Shown one piece after another: positions 35,527 through 48,174 of a stretch of 64,000 nucleotides of DNA. Positions within the stretch are counted from its first letter, which is position 1, and every line of letters starts with the position of its first letter. The translations under genes and the position numbers were made by a program. Source of the stretch: Bidens hawaiensis (Eukaryota > Streptophyta > Magnoliopsida > Asterales > Asteraceae); NCBI GenBank assembly GCA_021521415.1, contig JAIQDT010000107.1:1240001-1304000 (forward strand). The letters are read 5' to 3'. A model generated the notes under the pieces. That model was given only the letters and a program-made list of their open reading frames with translations, did no database searches and had not been told where the DNA came from.

Positions 35527-37270
35527 TGAGTACGGCAGAATGACATAAAAGAGTAACTCCAATGATGGAGATTGATATGATTCAGTTGATTGCTAAAAGA
35601 TAGCAGATGATGATACCGAATGTTGTATCACAGATCACTGCTAGTGTTGATGCAAATGTGATCGCAGAATTATAGATCGAGCAATCACATGAATATGAAT
35701 TTTTCAATTCTTAGTGGTATTACTAAGAGTGATGATGTCCCGCCGAATACTATTATGACTACAAGTATTAGTTATAAACTAAACATGAATAGTAGTAGTA
35801 ATGAATTAGATCCGGTATGAAGGATATGTTTGTTGGTTGTGTTAAGGAAATTATTAATAGTTTACTGATGGTAAAGAGAGGAATAGATTAGCAAGGGGAT
35901 AGAAAAGATCGAAATGGTTAAGGATATTGGTAAGAGGATAGAACATTGTGTAGTGAATTATGCTACAGATATGTTGGTAGATTATGTTGTATCGTGATGG
36001 AACACGATGGTACAAAATTATAGTTAGAAAATTATTGCTCAGATGATATGGTCAGGATTTAAAAATTCTTGTGCTAGAGCACTTTATTTCGAGTAATTAA
36101 ACTCAGATATTGGAAACTGAGCTATGAAAGATAGAAATGTTGTGTGCTGATCACTTAGAACACGCTAACCGTTTGAAGGAATTGTCATGTCTGGTAACAT
36201 GGCTAATTACTCCTGAAACTAAGCGAAGTGAGCACTATATTGGGGACTAACTCCATCGATAAGGAGTATAGTCAATCCTGTAAGATATACAACCGTTGGA
36301 AGGGTTGTGTCACAAGCCAGCATTGATATATTTGACTCTATGGGAAGCGGACTGGAAGGACGTTAGGTGAGACGTCGAGTGTTAAAGAAGAGAAATGATA
36401 ACGGTATAGTGCAAGATAGGCTTTTGAATAAGTAGGTATGTCCTACAACCCAGAATTATACTAAGACTGGTTCTGGTGTTAAAACATGAACCGCATAAAG
36501 GGTCCTTCCCTAAATGTGGAAAATATGGTTATCGGCAGGAAGAAGAATGTCGAGTGATAGTAGACCACAGGTGTGGTAAAGATGGACGTAATGCCCCAAT
36601 TGTGGAACCAACTGAAGCCACGTGAACCGGCAACCCCAACCCATTCTTGTACAACCACTCCGAACCCAACAACTTCAATAACAATCCATCCAAAGAAATC
36701 AGATTATGCCAAACAGTTGTACTTGATATGAATGCGGCAGTACAGAACGTTTCAAGAGAAATTGCCCAAGTTGAACCAAGGTGTCGTTGGAAGACGAACC
36801 TCATGACAAGCATCAACCTCTGATCAAGCAAGGAGCCGTACTTATGGGAGTAATTCGAATGACGCACGTCATGATCCAAAGGTGGTATTAAGTATGTTGT
36901 AGTTTCAAATCAATAGGCACCAGTGATATTTTTACGGTCGTCGATAGTAGTTAATTCCTGTTAATCTCCTACCCTTTGGAAAGATACCGATTAGTGAAAC
37001 TATAGAACCCTATACTGTAGAATCGCTAACGGTAAATCCCTAATGGTTAACTAAATTGTTCGGAATTGTCCTATTATTCTGAACGATTAACCTTTCCTTA
37101 CTGACCTACGACCAGTAAAGTAAAGAAGTTTTGACGTAATAGTTAGCATGGATTGGCTAACTCAACATGAAGCTGAAATCAAATATGAAAAGAAGATGAT
37201 TAGAAGACCTCCTCCGGACGATGAAGCGATTTGATACAGAGAAAAGTGTACGGTATTATGTTACCACTCT
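35527..37270 (+). pseudogene. E3 gag and protease remnant
   Basis: The ATG at 35527 and the following words (VDM-QLIAKR, PNVVSQITASVDA in broken frames) align with the start of E2 Gag. Further on, a broken stretch at 36180-36350 matches E2 Gag around WLVTPESKR and GVVTQASI, and 37130-37160 matches DVIV-MDWL of the protease region. Many stops and frameshifts; no ORF survives. Confidence 0.7.
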
Positions 37271-37311
37271 AATCTCATCTTGAGATGTTATAATATTTAC
37301 GACAAGAAGAC

Positions 37312-39830
37312 GTGGTGTATTTATCAAACGCGATTGCCAAAGTATTTAAAAGAAAACATATAGAAGATATCCCGGTGGTACACAAATATCCAGAAGTTTT
37401 CCCAAAAGAACTTCCTGGATTACCGCCAACCCGACAGGTCGAATTCAGAATCGATTTAATACCTCAAGCTGGCCCTGTTGCTAAAGCATCTTACCGACTT
37501 GCACCAACTGAAATGCAAGAATTATTGGATAAAGGTTTTATACGACCTAGTTAGTCACCATGGGGTGCACCAGTGTTATTTGGGAAATGAAGGACGGAAG
37601 TGTTAGGATATGTATTGATTAGGGAGAATTGAATAAAGTGACAATCAAGAATAGGTATTTTCTTCTTCGAAGTAAATGATCTGTTTAACCAACTGCAAGG
37701 GGCGATTTATTTTAGAAAATTGATCTTAGATATCACCAAATGAAAAATCCAAGAGGAGGACGTTGCAACAACAGCGTTTCGGACTCGTTACGGCCATTAT
37801 GAATTCTTAGTTATGCCTCTCGGGCTAACAAATGCGCCGGCAGTGTTCATGGACCTCATGAACCGAGTCTATAAACTTTATTTTGACAAATTTGTCATAG
37901 CATTCATTTATGATATTTTGATATATTTGCAACGTAAAGAAGAGCACGAACGACGGTAAAGAAAATTGTGGAAGTGTTAAAGCAAGAGGAGCTATACGCG
38001 AAGTTTTCGAAATATGATTTTGAATACAGAAAGCATAATCCCTTGGTCATGTTGTAAAGCAACAAGGATTTCACAAAGATCCAAATAAGATAGAAACCAT
38101 TAAAATTGTGCCAAGCGCCGATTTTAAGTCTCCCCGATGGAGACGATGTTTTTGTCGCGTGTTGTGACGCATCGCGTAAAGGGTTAGGATGCGTGTTGAC
38201 GCAGTATAATAAGGTTAAAGCCTATGCTTTCCGACAGTTAAAAGTACACGAGAAAAATTACACTACTCACGACTTAGAGCTGGGAGCGGTTATCTTCGCA
38301 CTTGAAATCTGGAGACATTATCTCTACGGTACGAAGTGCACCATCTTCACCGATCATAAAGGTTGCAGCACATGTTTGATCAGAAGGAACTGAATATGAG
38401 GCAACGAAGATGGGTCGAGTTGTTAAGCGATTATGACTGTGACATCCGTTATCACCCCGGTAAGGCTAACGTCGTAGCCGATGCCTTGAGTAGGAAAGAT
38501 CGGGGTAAGCCATTGCGAGTGCGAGTACTGGGGATGATAGTCCAGTCGAACCTTTCGGACCTGATTCGAGTCGCTCAACGTGAGGCGTTGAAAGAGGAAC
38601 AATTGGAAAAGTAGGGACTTTATGGCAATGAGAAGAATTTCGAACAACGCGTGGACGAAATTCTCTACTTCAAAAATTGGGTTTGGATCCCGACCCCCAT
38701 GACCTTCGTGAATTAATCATGGACGAAGCGCATAGATCGAAATATTCTATACATCCGGGATCGGATTAGACTATTGATGATACGAATATCTGAAAGGATT
38801 TTATTAATGGCCGAGTTTGGAGAAAGATATGGTTACGTATATTGGTGAATATTTAAGTTATGCAAGAGATAAGGCTGCATACCAAAAACCCTTGGGAACG
38901 CCACAACGACAGAAAATTCGCCAATGATAGTGGAAATAAATTACAATGGGATTCGGGATGCAGATTCCCAAGATATATCAAAGGCATGATGTAAATTGGG
39001 TAATCGCGGATCGATTAACCAATCCTCACATTTCATCCTAATCCATGACGATTACCACAATGAATTCTCGCCCAAATTCATGATGGTGAAATGATATCTC
39101 GTCGTGGAGTACCATTTTCAATTATCTCAGATCGAAATAGTCATCCTACTTCCATTATTGGAAGGCGGGGATGAAAGCATCGAGAGCTTGAAGCTTTCTA
39201 TGGGTGAAGTAATTATCACCAATTTGTTAAATTGAAAATGGGCGACAATCAAGCCATAAGATTCAAATTGATTCGAGAAACAACCAATCGGATTTATAAT
39301 ATTTAAGATAAGTTGAAAGCAGCGCGAGATTGGCAAAGGATTTATGCCAACATTCAAAGGAAATCATTATCATGGGAAAGAGGTGACAAGGCATTTTTAA
39401 GGCATCACCTTAGAGAGGTGATATGAGTTTTGGCAAAACCGAAAACAGCTCCTTACTATATTGGACCTCATGAGACTATCTCCATGATTGGTCATTTAGT
39501 TTATCGATTAAAATACTCCAGGGGCTAAGTACTATACATGATGCTTTGCCATGTATACGGATTGAAAAGTGCCTAGGCGTTGAGGCAACGAAAGTACCAG
39601 TATCGGAGGTACTCATAGAAGTCATACTTGATATCATAAATAATTCCGTAGAGGTAGTAGACGGGAAAACTAAACAGTTTGGACATACCAAGCTTTATTG
39701 ATTAAGATTAAGTGGAATTCACAGCGAGGACCAGATTATACCTGGTAACGCGAGGGTGAATTCTGAAGGAAAAACCCCCACCTTTCTCTCGAAAGGGGTT
39801 AGTGGACGTGTAAAATTTCGAGGACGAAAT
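37312..39830 (+). pseudogene. E3 pol remnant (RT, RNase H, integrase), mosaic decay
   Basis: Open piece 37312-37554 holds FPKELPGLPPTRQVEF and the start of RT and stops where RT continues. RT words reappear at 37780-37880 ([21 protein letters not shown]). A deletion near 38108 removes the part between the end of RT and RNase H. 38106-38614 keeps RNase H ([32 protein letters not shown]). After about 38770 the integrase is hard to follow. Well-preserved blocks alternate with strongly decayed ones. Confidence 0.8.
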
Positions 39831-39848
39831 TTCTTAACGGGGGGAGAA
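39831..39848 (+). promoter_or_regulatory. E3 polypurine tract
   Basis: TTCTTAACGGGGGGAGAA lies directly before the 3' LTR start TGTAACGATTCC, and matches E2's PPT. Confidence 0.9.
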
Positions 39849-41016
39849 TGTAACGATTCCGACGAAACCCGGTATACCCTAACCGGTAGACAATAGTTAC
39901 GTCATATTTAATGTTGGGTACATGAATTACCATAGTAATTATAAGAGAATACATGGTTCACTGTATCGATTGTACGTGAATATATAATTCATCGTATTGA
40001 ATATGCGATTAATCGATCGACGGTTATTGAAACCCGAACGAATCGAGGGTTCAATTATAGACGAGATATATGATATTTAGTGATGTTTGCGAAGTATTAA
40101 AGCTTCGGGATAAGTGAATTAAAGCACAGAAAAAGAATTTTGATTTAATAGTACGTCGGTACGTTAAACGAAACCTTTAATACCAAACCGAGCAAGAGAC
40201 AATCTATCAAGCCGAAAAAGATGCGCAATTATTAACAACATGGTATTTTAAGTTAATGGAAGTCATGGTTTAAGTTTTTTAAAGTGGTTTTATATAAATT
40301 TCATTTTTAGCCGAAAAACGACCGTTTTAGCCTCGTTTTAAGCCGAATTAAACATTTAACCGAAAAACGAACCGAACCAGATTATCCAAAACATTATCCG
40401 GATTACGAGAATCCAAATGTGCGGATAGGAATGAAGAGGTGGGTCCCACCCCACACCTCCTTAGTTGCGACCGGAAATCCCAAGGGGTTATACCCCATTC
40501 ATTTCTTTTTTTTAGCAACATTCAACATACATCTTCAATTCTCTCCTCAAGATCAACTAAAAACCGAGAGTTCTAGCAAGAAAAACGAGGTAAAGAATCG
40601 AGTTAATCACGTTTCAATCTTCGTTTCTTGAGTTTGTTTGCAAGAAAATGAGGTTTCAAAGATGAAAACCGATTCTTGCATGATCAAGTGATGTATACGG
40701 GTTATACAAGAGATCTTGGTCCAAGAAAGGAGTTAAACGAACCAAAAACGAATTTTTACGGTTTAAATCTTTGTTTTTGAATCATAACCGAAACTATAGT
40801 GTAAGAGGCTTGATCGTGAGTGTAACTAGCTTGGTATTGTGGTATGTTGGATGTAGGTTCTGTATTTTGTGGTAGATAAGGCGGAAAGACGAGTTTGTAG
40901 CTTGTAGTGGCGGAAAACGAAAGGTATATTCGGTTATGTTCGGTTTTGGGAAATTTGGACAGATTGTTGATGCTTTAGAGTTAGGTCATGAAATTTTACA
41001 GAGCTGTTAAACACAT
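39849..41016 (+). repeat. E3 3' LTR, truncated
   Basis: The first 1168 bp of the LTR, closely matching 31231-32396. Similarity ends after GCTGTTAAACACAT, where the tandem array begins. About 1.75 kb of LTR is missing and does not reappear beyond the array. Confidence 0.92.
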
Positions 41017-43804
41017 ACATGCAGAGGAACTTGGATTCATGTTGCTTCAGAAATCAGATTAGATTTAAACACACGGCATGTGTTTGCCTTACCACAAGAA
41101 GGATTAATGAATCGCATTAAATGTTTGAGTTGTTGATCTTAGATGCATTTGAACCATACACCGCTTCCTCAAATTCATGAGGTTCATATAAGAAGTGATT
41201 AGAATGTGGAATATTCTTTTCCTTGTGTATGATTTGAGGTTCAAACACGTCCTTGATCACAACCTCTTTAATAGTCTTGACAAACACTTTGTTGCACTGA
41301 ACGTGAATTCCTTGAGTTGATGAAGGATAAGTTGGTTTTTCTAGGAAAATTTGTGTTGGTTTTTCCACATTAACGACGGATTTATTTTTAGAAGGTTTAA
41401 CAAGATTTTCATCTTTCCTAGAAAATTGGATGTTTGAATTCATTGATAAATGGTGGAGGCACCTCTACAAATCCTAACCCAGTCTTCGATCCTTTTTGTT
41501 TTCCCGAAACTTCAGGTATTTCATTTAAAAGGATATATGAGTTTCTAAATTTTCCCAACTTATTCTTTAACTCTAGGATTTCATTCTCAAGTTCAGTGAT
41601 TTGGTTCTCGATTTGAGAATTTCTTTAAACTATTTGTCAACAATAATTAGTTTTCCTGAAAGTTCTGCTTTCAGATCAAACTTACTATTAGACAATACTT
41701 CTAATTTATCCTTTGATCTCTTTCCTAGATCTGAGGATTTTCTAAATTATCTTGAACTATAGCAAGTTCTTTCAGTAGTGATTCGTTTTGAGTATGATTT
41801 AAGTCATACTTTGACCTAAATTCCTCACAGACATCGCATGAAACATTTTCAGAAAACATAACTGATTCATTTGATGAATTTTCAAACACATTAGAAACAG
41901 AGATATGACTACCTCATCGATTTAGGCTATACATGCAGAGGAACTTGGATTCATGTTGCTTGAGAAATCAGATTAGATTTAAACACACGGCATGTGTTTG
42001 CCTTACCACAAGAAGGATTAATGAATCGCATTAAATGTTTGAGTTGTTGATCTTAGATGCATTTGAACCATACACCGCTTCCTCAAATTCATGAGGTTCA
42101 CATAAGAAGTGATTAGAATGTGGAATATTCTTTTCCTTGTGTATGATTTGAGGTTCAAACACGTCCTTGATCACAACCTCTTTAATAGTCTTGACAAACA
42201 CTTTGTTGCACTGAACGTGAAATCTTTGAGTTGATGAAGGATAAGTTGGTTTTTCTAGGGAAATTTGTGTTGGTTTTTCCACATTAACGACGGATTTATT
42301 TTTAGAAGGTTTAACAAGATTTTCATCTTTCCTAGAAAATTGGATGTTTGAATTCATTGATAAATGGTGGAGGCACCTCTACAAATCCTAACCCAGTCTT
42401 CGATCCTTTTTGTTTTTCCGAAACTTCAGGTATTTCATTTAAAAGGAAATATGAGTTTCTAAATTTTCCCAACTTATTCTTTAACTCTAGGATTTCATTC
42501 TCAAGTTCAGTGATTTGGTTCTCGATTTGAGAATTTCTTTAAACTATTTGTCAACAATAATTAGTTTTCCTGAAAGTTCTGCTTTCAGATCAAACTTACT
42601 ATTAGACAATACTTCTATTTTATCCTTTGATCTCTTTCTAGATCTGAGGACTTTCTATATTATCTTGAACTATAGCAAGTTCTTTCAGTAGTGATTCGTT
42701 TTGAGTATGATTTAAGTCATACTTTGACTTAAATTCCTCACAAACATCGCATGAAACATTTTCAGAAAACTTAACTGATTCATTTGATGAATTTTGAAAC
42801 ACATTAGAAACATAGATATGACTACCTCATCGATTTAGGCTATACATGCAGAGGAACTTGGATCCATGTTGCTTGAGAAATAAGATTAGATTTAAACACA
42901 CGGCATGTGTTTGGCTTACCACAAGAAGGATTAATGAATCGCATTAAATGTTTGAGTTGTTGATCTTAGATGCTTTTGAACCATACACCGCTTCCTAAAA
43001 TTCATGAGGTTCACATAAGAAGTGATTAGAATGTGGAATATTCTTTTCCTTGTGTATGATTTGAGGTACAAACACGTCCTTGATCACAAACTCTTCAATA
43101 GTCTTGACAAAAACTTTGTTGCAAAGAACGTGAAATCCTTGAGTTGATGAAGGATAAGTTGTTTTTTCTAGAGAAATTTGTGTTGGTTTTTCCACATTAA
43201 TGACTGATTCATTTTTAGAAGGTTTAACAAGATTTTCATCTTTCCTAGAAAATTGGAAGTTTGAATTCATTGATAAATGGTGGAGGCACCTCTACAAATC
43301 CTAACCCAGTCTTCGATCCTTTTTGTTTTCCTGAAACTTCAGGTATTTCATTTAAAAGGAAATATGAGTTTCTAAATTTTCCCAACTTATTCTTTAACTC
43401 CGGGATTTCATTCTCAAGTTCAGAGATTTGTTTCTCGATTTGAGAATTTCTTGAAACTATTTGTCAACAATAATTTGTTTTCCTGAAAGTTCTGCTTTCA
43501 GATCAAACTTACTATTAGACAATACTTCTATTTTATCCTTTGATCTGTGTCCTAGATCTGAGGATTTTCTATATTATCTTGAACTATAGCAAGTTCTTTC
43601 ATTAGTGATTCGTTTTGAGTATGATTTAAGTCATACTTTGACTTAAATTCCTCATAAACATCGCATGAAACATTTTCAGAAAACTTAACTGATTCATTTG
43701 ATGAATTTTCAAACACATTAGAAACAGAGATATGACTACCTCATCGATTTAGGCTATACATGCAAAGGAACTTGGATCTATGTTGCTTGAGAAATAAGAT
43801 TAGA
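41017..43804 (-). repeat. Tandem array: three 914-bp units plus a 47-bp partial unit
   Basis: Units at 41017-41930, 41931-42843, 42844-43757 and partial 43758-43804 each begin ACATGCA-AGGAACTTGGAT. They look about 96-98% identical. On the minus strand each encodes, in broken frames, a Lys/Glu/Leu-rich coiled-coil-like stretch, KLGKFRNS, GLGFVEVPPPF and a 91 to 108 residue open piece starting MNSN. KFRNS and EVPPP match the Gag of element C (QFRNSSA, HEVPPPYN), so the unit is a decayed copia gag-region segment amplified in tandem. It is bounded by the truncated E3 LTR and by E4. Confidence 0.92.
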
Positions 43805-45229
43805 TGTCACACCCTCAAAATCCACTAACGGAGTTTTACCGTCAGAGGGTGTGAACTGGCAGGATCGGAATCATCAGTTATAATCAAACCATAAAATAAG
43901 GTTTCAAAACCATGAAAACGTTTACGAGTAATTAAATGCGGAAGCGTAAAAAAAAAACCTTTAATCAAAAGTTGCGTCACGCAGGACGACTTAAAACTAA
44001 AGATAATCGTTAAAAATAAGTTTGCAGGACAAAAGCGTTTTCAATCAATGCATGTTCCTAAACCGCGCGCCCGCCTCGGCTACCTGAGAATAAGATACTA
44101 AAAGTGTCAACACAAGGTTGGTGAGTTCACAAGTTATATAAAATAAATCGTTTAGCGTTTGCGTTCAGCGTTTTACGTTAAGCGTTTTGCGTAACCACGT
44201 TACGGCGTTTTGCGTTAAGCGTTTTGTGTAACCACGTTACGGCATTTTGCGTTCCCAGATAGTGTTATGTCAAATTATATATCGATAGGTAGCTAATCTA
44301 TACAACAAGTATTACTAAGTGTTCGACACCGAAGCTGACTCGTTTAGTAAGTGCCTTGTCACCAGGTCCTCCAGACCATGGTACGTGTTAGCCAAAATTA
44401 CACCCGCTCGACATCCAGTCGAGTTTAGCGTTGGGTGGGGTTTGTCAAACCCAGTAGTACTACTCAACAGTGACTCGCTATTCTAAATATTAACCGTTTC
44501 GATGTGTAGGACTTCAAATATTTCGTTTGCCACTTAGCCTTTACAAGTGATATATAATTTATAACAAAATCTTAAATGCGTTGTGGAGTATGTTATCTCC
44601 CCCAAGTAAAAAGCGTTTGAAAACAGTTTAAAGAGGGGAAAGTGAAACTCACTGTTTGCGAAGAATTTCCCAAAATAAATCACCAAGATGCGCGTCACCG
44701 AAAAACTCTCTCTAACGTTCTTCCTAGCACCTAGTTCTTCAATCACAAGCTTGATTTCTTGATGTATGTGTGTGCAAAGTGGACGGCAGCCAAGGTTTTG
44801 GGGTGGGAGGGTTCCGATCGGGGTTGGGTTTATAATAATAATAATAGTTAGGGTTAAGTTAATGATATATTTATAGATATACAAGTTACACTCAAGTCCC
44901 TCTACTTTCAAGTGTTGTTTTTCTGACTTAACTAACTTAGTTCTTATTTCTTGTCTAGCATTACACACAATATAATCAAGTAACACATATGTTAACACAT
45001 AATTATCACATAATTATTGTTTTGACGTTTTTCGTTTATTCATCAATCGTTTGCGTCAACTCGTTTGCGTTTCGGTGCAAATCCCGAAAGACTACACATG
45101 TAGTAAGTGTTAAGCGTCATTTAAACCCTAGTTTAAATGTAATGAAGTGTGCGTTATAGATTTAGTGATCTTAAGTTTGAATTGATGGAGTTGAGTTAAC
45201 GGAGTTAACCTGAAATTGACGATTGTCAC
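43805..45229 (-). repeat. E4 3' LTR
   Basis: 1425 bp, TGTCACACCCTC to GATTGTCACA. Its partner, after removing C, is nearly identical. Contains GCGTTTTGCGTTAAGCG short repeats (44166-44262) and a TATAAATATAT candidate promoter on the minus strand (about 44866-44876). The 154-residue ORF at 44534-44998 recurs in the partner LTR and is not considered coding. Confidence 0.95.
44866..44876 (-). promoter_or_regulatory. Candidate TATA box of E4 LTR
   Basis: The minus strand reads TATAAATATAT about 360 bp into the LTR, repeated in the partner LTR near 59543-59553. The motif alone supports it. Confidence 0.4.
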
Positions 45230-45364
45230 ATCATTCCCATGTTAAAGAATTTTCGTCCCGAAAATTTGAGTCAAGTCGTGATGAGTGTCTGAAAGAGTAA
45301 GAAAAAAAGTTTCAGTTTGTCATATCATCCCCTAGTAGAAAGAAATTTCGTCCCGAAATTTAAT
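45230..45364 (-). promoter_or_regulatory. E4 3' end with two PPT-like tracts
   Basis: On the minus strand TAACATGGGAATGA lies directly before the LTR, and a second purine-rich tract (CTAGGGGATGA, about 45325-45340) lies about 95 bp further upstream. Each is followed upstream by the same word (TTTCGGGACGAAAATT-like), indicating a duplication of the PPT region. Confidence 0.6.
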
Positions 45365-46351
45365 TCATACCTCCGGTGATGTCTGACGGTTTGCCGAGTT
45401 TCGCGGTTTTCTGTGTTTGGTTAGCCCTTCAAAAAGGTGAGGATCCTTTTTCATCATTTGATCCTCCCGTTCCCACGTGAACTCCGGTCCACGTCTCGAG
45501 TTCCAACGAACCTTAACAATTGGAATTTTGCTGTGCTTGAGCGTTTTGGTTGCCCAATCCAAAACCTCGACTGGTTCCTCAATGAAGCGTAATTGTTCAT
45601 CAACTTGCAGTTCCTCCAAAGGAACTACTTGGGTTTCATCAGACAGGCATTTCTTCAAATTTGACACGTGGAATACATTGTGTACGCCACTGAGTTCTGT
45701 TGGTAGGTCCAGTCGGTACGCCACCGGACCAATGCGCTCAGTTATCCGGTACGGACCAACATACCGAGGGTTGAGTTTGTTTCGCTTCCCAAAGCGAACC
45801 ACACCTTTCCAAGGTGAGACTTTGAGTAACACTCGATCGTTCACTTGAAATTCGAGAGGTTTTCGGCGCTTGTCGGCGTAACTCTTTTGGCGATCTCGTG
45901 CTGCTGCCATGCGATTTCGGATTTGAACAATCTTTTCCGAAGTTTCGAGTACCAGTTCCGGACCAGTGATTTGGCTGTCACCCACCTCTGCCCAGCCGAG
46001 TGGTGATCGACACTTCCGTCCGTACAGCGCTTCAAACGGCGCTGCCTTAATACTTGCGTGGTAGCTGTTATTATACGAAAACTCTACCAAGGGTGAGTGA
46101 GGTTCCCAACTTTTTCCGAAATCCAATACGCAGGCACGCAACATATCCTCCTGGGTCTGAATAGTTCGCTCACTTTGCCCATCCGTCTGAGGATGGTATG
46201 CTATGCTCATATCGAGACGGGTGCCTAGTGCGCTTTGCAGCGACTTCCAAAAGTGCGAAGTGAAACGAGAATCTCGATCAGAAATGATTGAGACAGGCAC
46301 TCCGTGTCTAGACACTACTTTCTTCATGTAAACACGAGTCAGTCTTTCCAT
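45365..46351 (-). pseudogene. E4 pol: integrase core and chromodomain-like tail
   Basis: 328 open residues. Integrase residues are visible as SDRDSRF (D near residue 23-26) and the glutamate in PQTDGQSER, followed by [19 protein letters not shown]. The C-terminal domain contains [13 protein letters not shown] and [17 protein letters not shown]. The tail [16 protein letters not shown] resembles Tekay chromodomains. A frameshift near 46372 separates it from the upstream integrase part. It lies in the same order as in E2. Confidence 0.9.
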
Positions 46352-46371
46352 TTTGTCCGTTTCTTTAATCG

Positions 46372-46635
46372 CTAGGAAGTGTGTGCCGATTTAGTCAACC
46401 GGTCAACGATCACCCAGATGGTATCGCATCCCGTCGGTGTCTTAGGTAAACCCGTAATAAAATCCATTGAGATGTGTTCCCATTTCCACATTGGGAGTTC
46501 CGGTTGTTGCAGTAGACCAGATGGTTTCTGGTATTCTATCTTGACTCTGGCACAAGTCAAGCATTTGCTCACGTAGGTGGCAATGTCGGCTTTCATGTTC
46601 GGCCACCAGTAAAGTGCCTTTAAATCGTGATACAT
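46372..46635 (-). pseudogene. E4 pol: integrase N-terminal part
   Basis: 87 open residues with the zinc-binding cysteines in CLTCARV and the first catalytic aspartate in [10 protein letters not shown]. The upstream HPGSDKM histidine lies just before this Met, after a TAG stop at about 46669. A frameshift at its 3' end disrupts the link to the core. Confidence 0.88.
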
Positions 46636-46668
46636 TTTATCTGAGCCAGGGTGGATAGAATATCGGGA

Positions 46669-47208
46669 CTAGTGAGCTTCGTCCATCACTAGAGTTCTCA
46701 ACTCTCCGTATCGTGGAACCCAAATCCGGTTCTCAAAATATCGGACCCCGTTCGATTTGGTTTCAAGTTGCTTGTTCATGCCCCGCATGAGTTCCGATGG
46801 AAGATTATCATCTTTCAAAGCTTCAAGTTGCGCATCGTGAATCTGATCGGGTAAGCTGGCATGAATCGTGAGTTGCAAAGCTCTCACCCGTCTGGGTTTA
46901 TCTGTTTCTTTTCTGCTGAGGGCGTCGGCCACCACATTGGCCTTGCCAGGGTGGTACTTGATGGCACAATCATAATCTTTGAGCAGCTCGACCCAACGAC
47001 GCTGTCGCATGTTCAGCTCCTTCTGATCGTAGATATGTTGGAGACTCTTGTGGTCGGTGTAAATGGTAAACTTGGTACCGTACAAGTAATGCCTCCATAT
47101 CTTAAGGGCAAACACCACAGCTCCGAGTTCCAAATCTTGGGTCGTGTAGTTCTTCTCGTGAACCCGTAGTTGTCGAGAGGCGTAAGCTATAACTTTCTCG
47201 AGTTGCAT
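46669..47208 (-). pseudogene. E4 pol: RNase H
   Basis: 179 open residues with [34 protein letters not shown] and [13 protein letters not shown], the last parts of an RNase H active site. Bounded by in-frame TAG stops on both sides (about 47209 and 46669), in frame with the RT segment. Confidence 0.88.
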
Positions 47209-48162
47209 CTACACACAACCGAGAACTTGTATAGATGCGTCACAGTGTACCTCAAAATTTTCCGTTCCCTCGGGGAGGGCTAGAATAGGGGCGCTACAAA
47301 GCTTGGTTTTCAACAGTTGAAAAGCGGATTCTTTCGCGTCACCCCAATTGTACTTAGTGCCCTTGTGAGTCAAAGCGGTGAGGGGTTGAGCAATCTTTGA
47401 AAATCCCTCGATGAAACGCCGGTAGTAGCCGGCCAGTCCTAGGAATTGTCGCACCTCAGTCGGAGTCTTAGGTGCTTCCCAGTTTTTGATGGCCTCTACC
47501 TTACCGGGATCGACATGGATACCATTCTCGTTGATCACATGTCCTAAAAAGTGAACCTCGCGAAGCCAAAATTCACATTTCGAGAGTTTAGCATACAGTT
47601 GTTCCCTCTTCAATAATTCCAGAATTACCCTTAAGTGCTCTTCGTGGTCAGTCTCATTCTTTGAGTAGACGAGAATATCATCGATGAAAACAATCACAAA
47701 CTTGTCGAGGTACGCCTTGCATACTCGATTCATGAGATCCATAAATACGGCTGGTGCGTTGGTTAGGCCAAAAGGCATAACCGAAAACTCGTAGTGATCA
47801 TACCGTGTTCTGAAAGCCATTTTTGAGATATCTTCTTCGCGCACTCTAAGCTGATGGTAACCAGATCGCAGATCGATCTTCGAGTAGTAACTCGATCCTT
47901 GAAGCTGGTCAAACAAATCATCAATTCGGGGTAAAGGATAACGGTTCTTGACCGTCACCTTGTTCAATTCCCGGTAGTCGATGCACATTCGGAAAGTCTG
48001 TTCTTTCTTTCGGACAAACAAGACAGGGGCTCCCCACGGCGATGAGCTAGGTCGGATAAAACCCTTATCCAACAAATCTTGCAACTGAGTGGACAACTCC
48101 TGAAGTTCCGCCGGTGCGAGCCGATACGGGGCTCGTGCTATGGGTGCTGCACCGGGTGTCAA
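47209..48162 (-). pseudogene. E4 pol: reverse transcriptase
   Basis: 317 open residues: [20 protein letters not shown], the palm motif [12 protein letters not shown], then [17 protein letters not shown] and the start of RNase H ([12 protein letters not shown]). It begins just after a TAA in the RT lead-in (about 48172-48174) and ends at a TAG. The three interruptions in E4 pol before the integrase frameshift are all in-frame nonsense codons. Confidence 0.9.
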
Positions 48163-48174
48163 CTCGATTTGAAA

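Larger units (their letters stand above)
31231..41016 (+). mobile_element. E3: decayed Tekay-type gypsy element, 3' truncated
   Basis: Plus strand: 5' LTR, PBS, leader, badly degraded gag and pol, PPT, and the first 1168 bp of the 3' LTR, which stops abruptly at the tandem array at 41017. It inserted into the ORF of copy B. The base next to the left end is preceded by ACAAC; a right-hand duplication cannot be checked because that end is lost. E3 and E2 belong to the same LTR family but lie in opposite orientations. The first 1.17 kb of the two LTRs are very similar, so coding decay looks much greater than LTR divergence. Confidence 0.9.

Noticed and set aside
44534..44998. A 154-residue ORF, identical at 59211-59675
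   Set aside because: Both copies lie in the two E4 LTRs, so identity reflects LTR duplication. No family resemblance, and it overlaps the promoter region.
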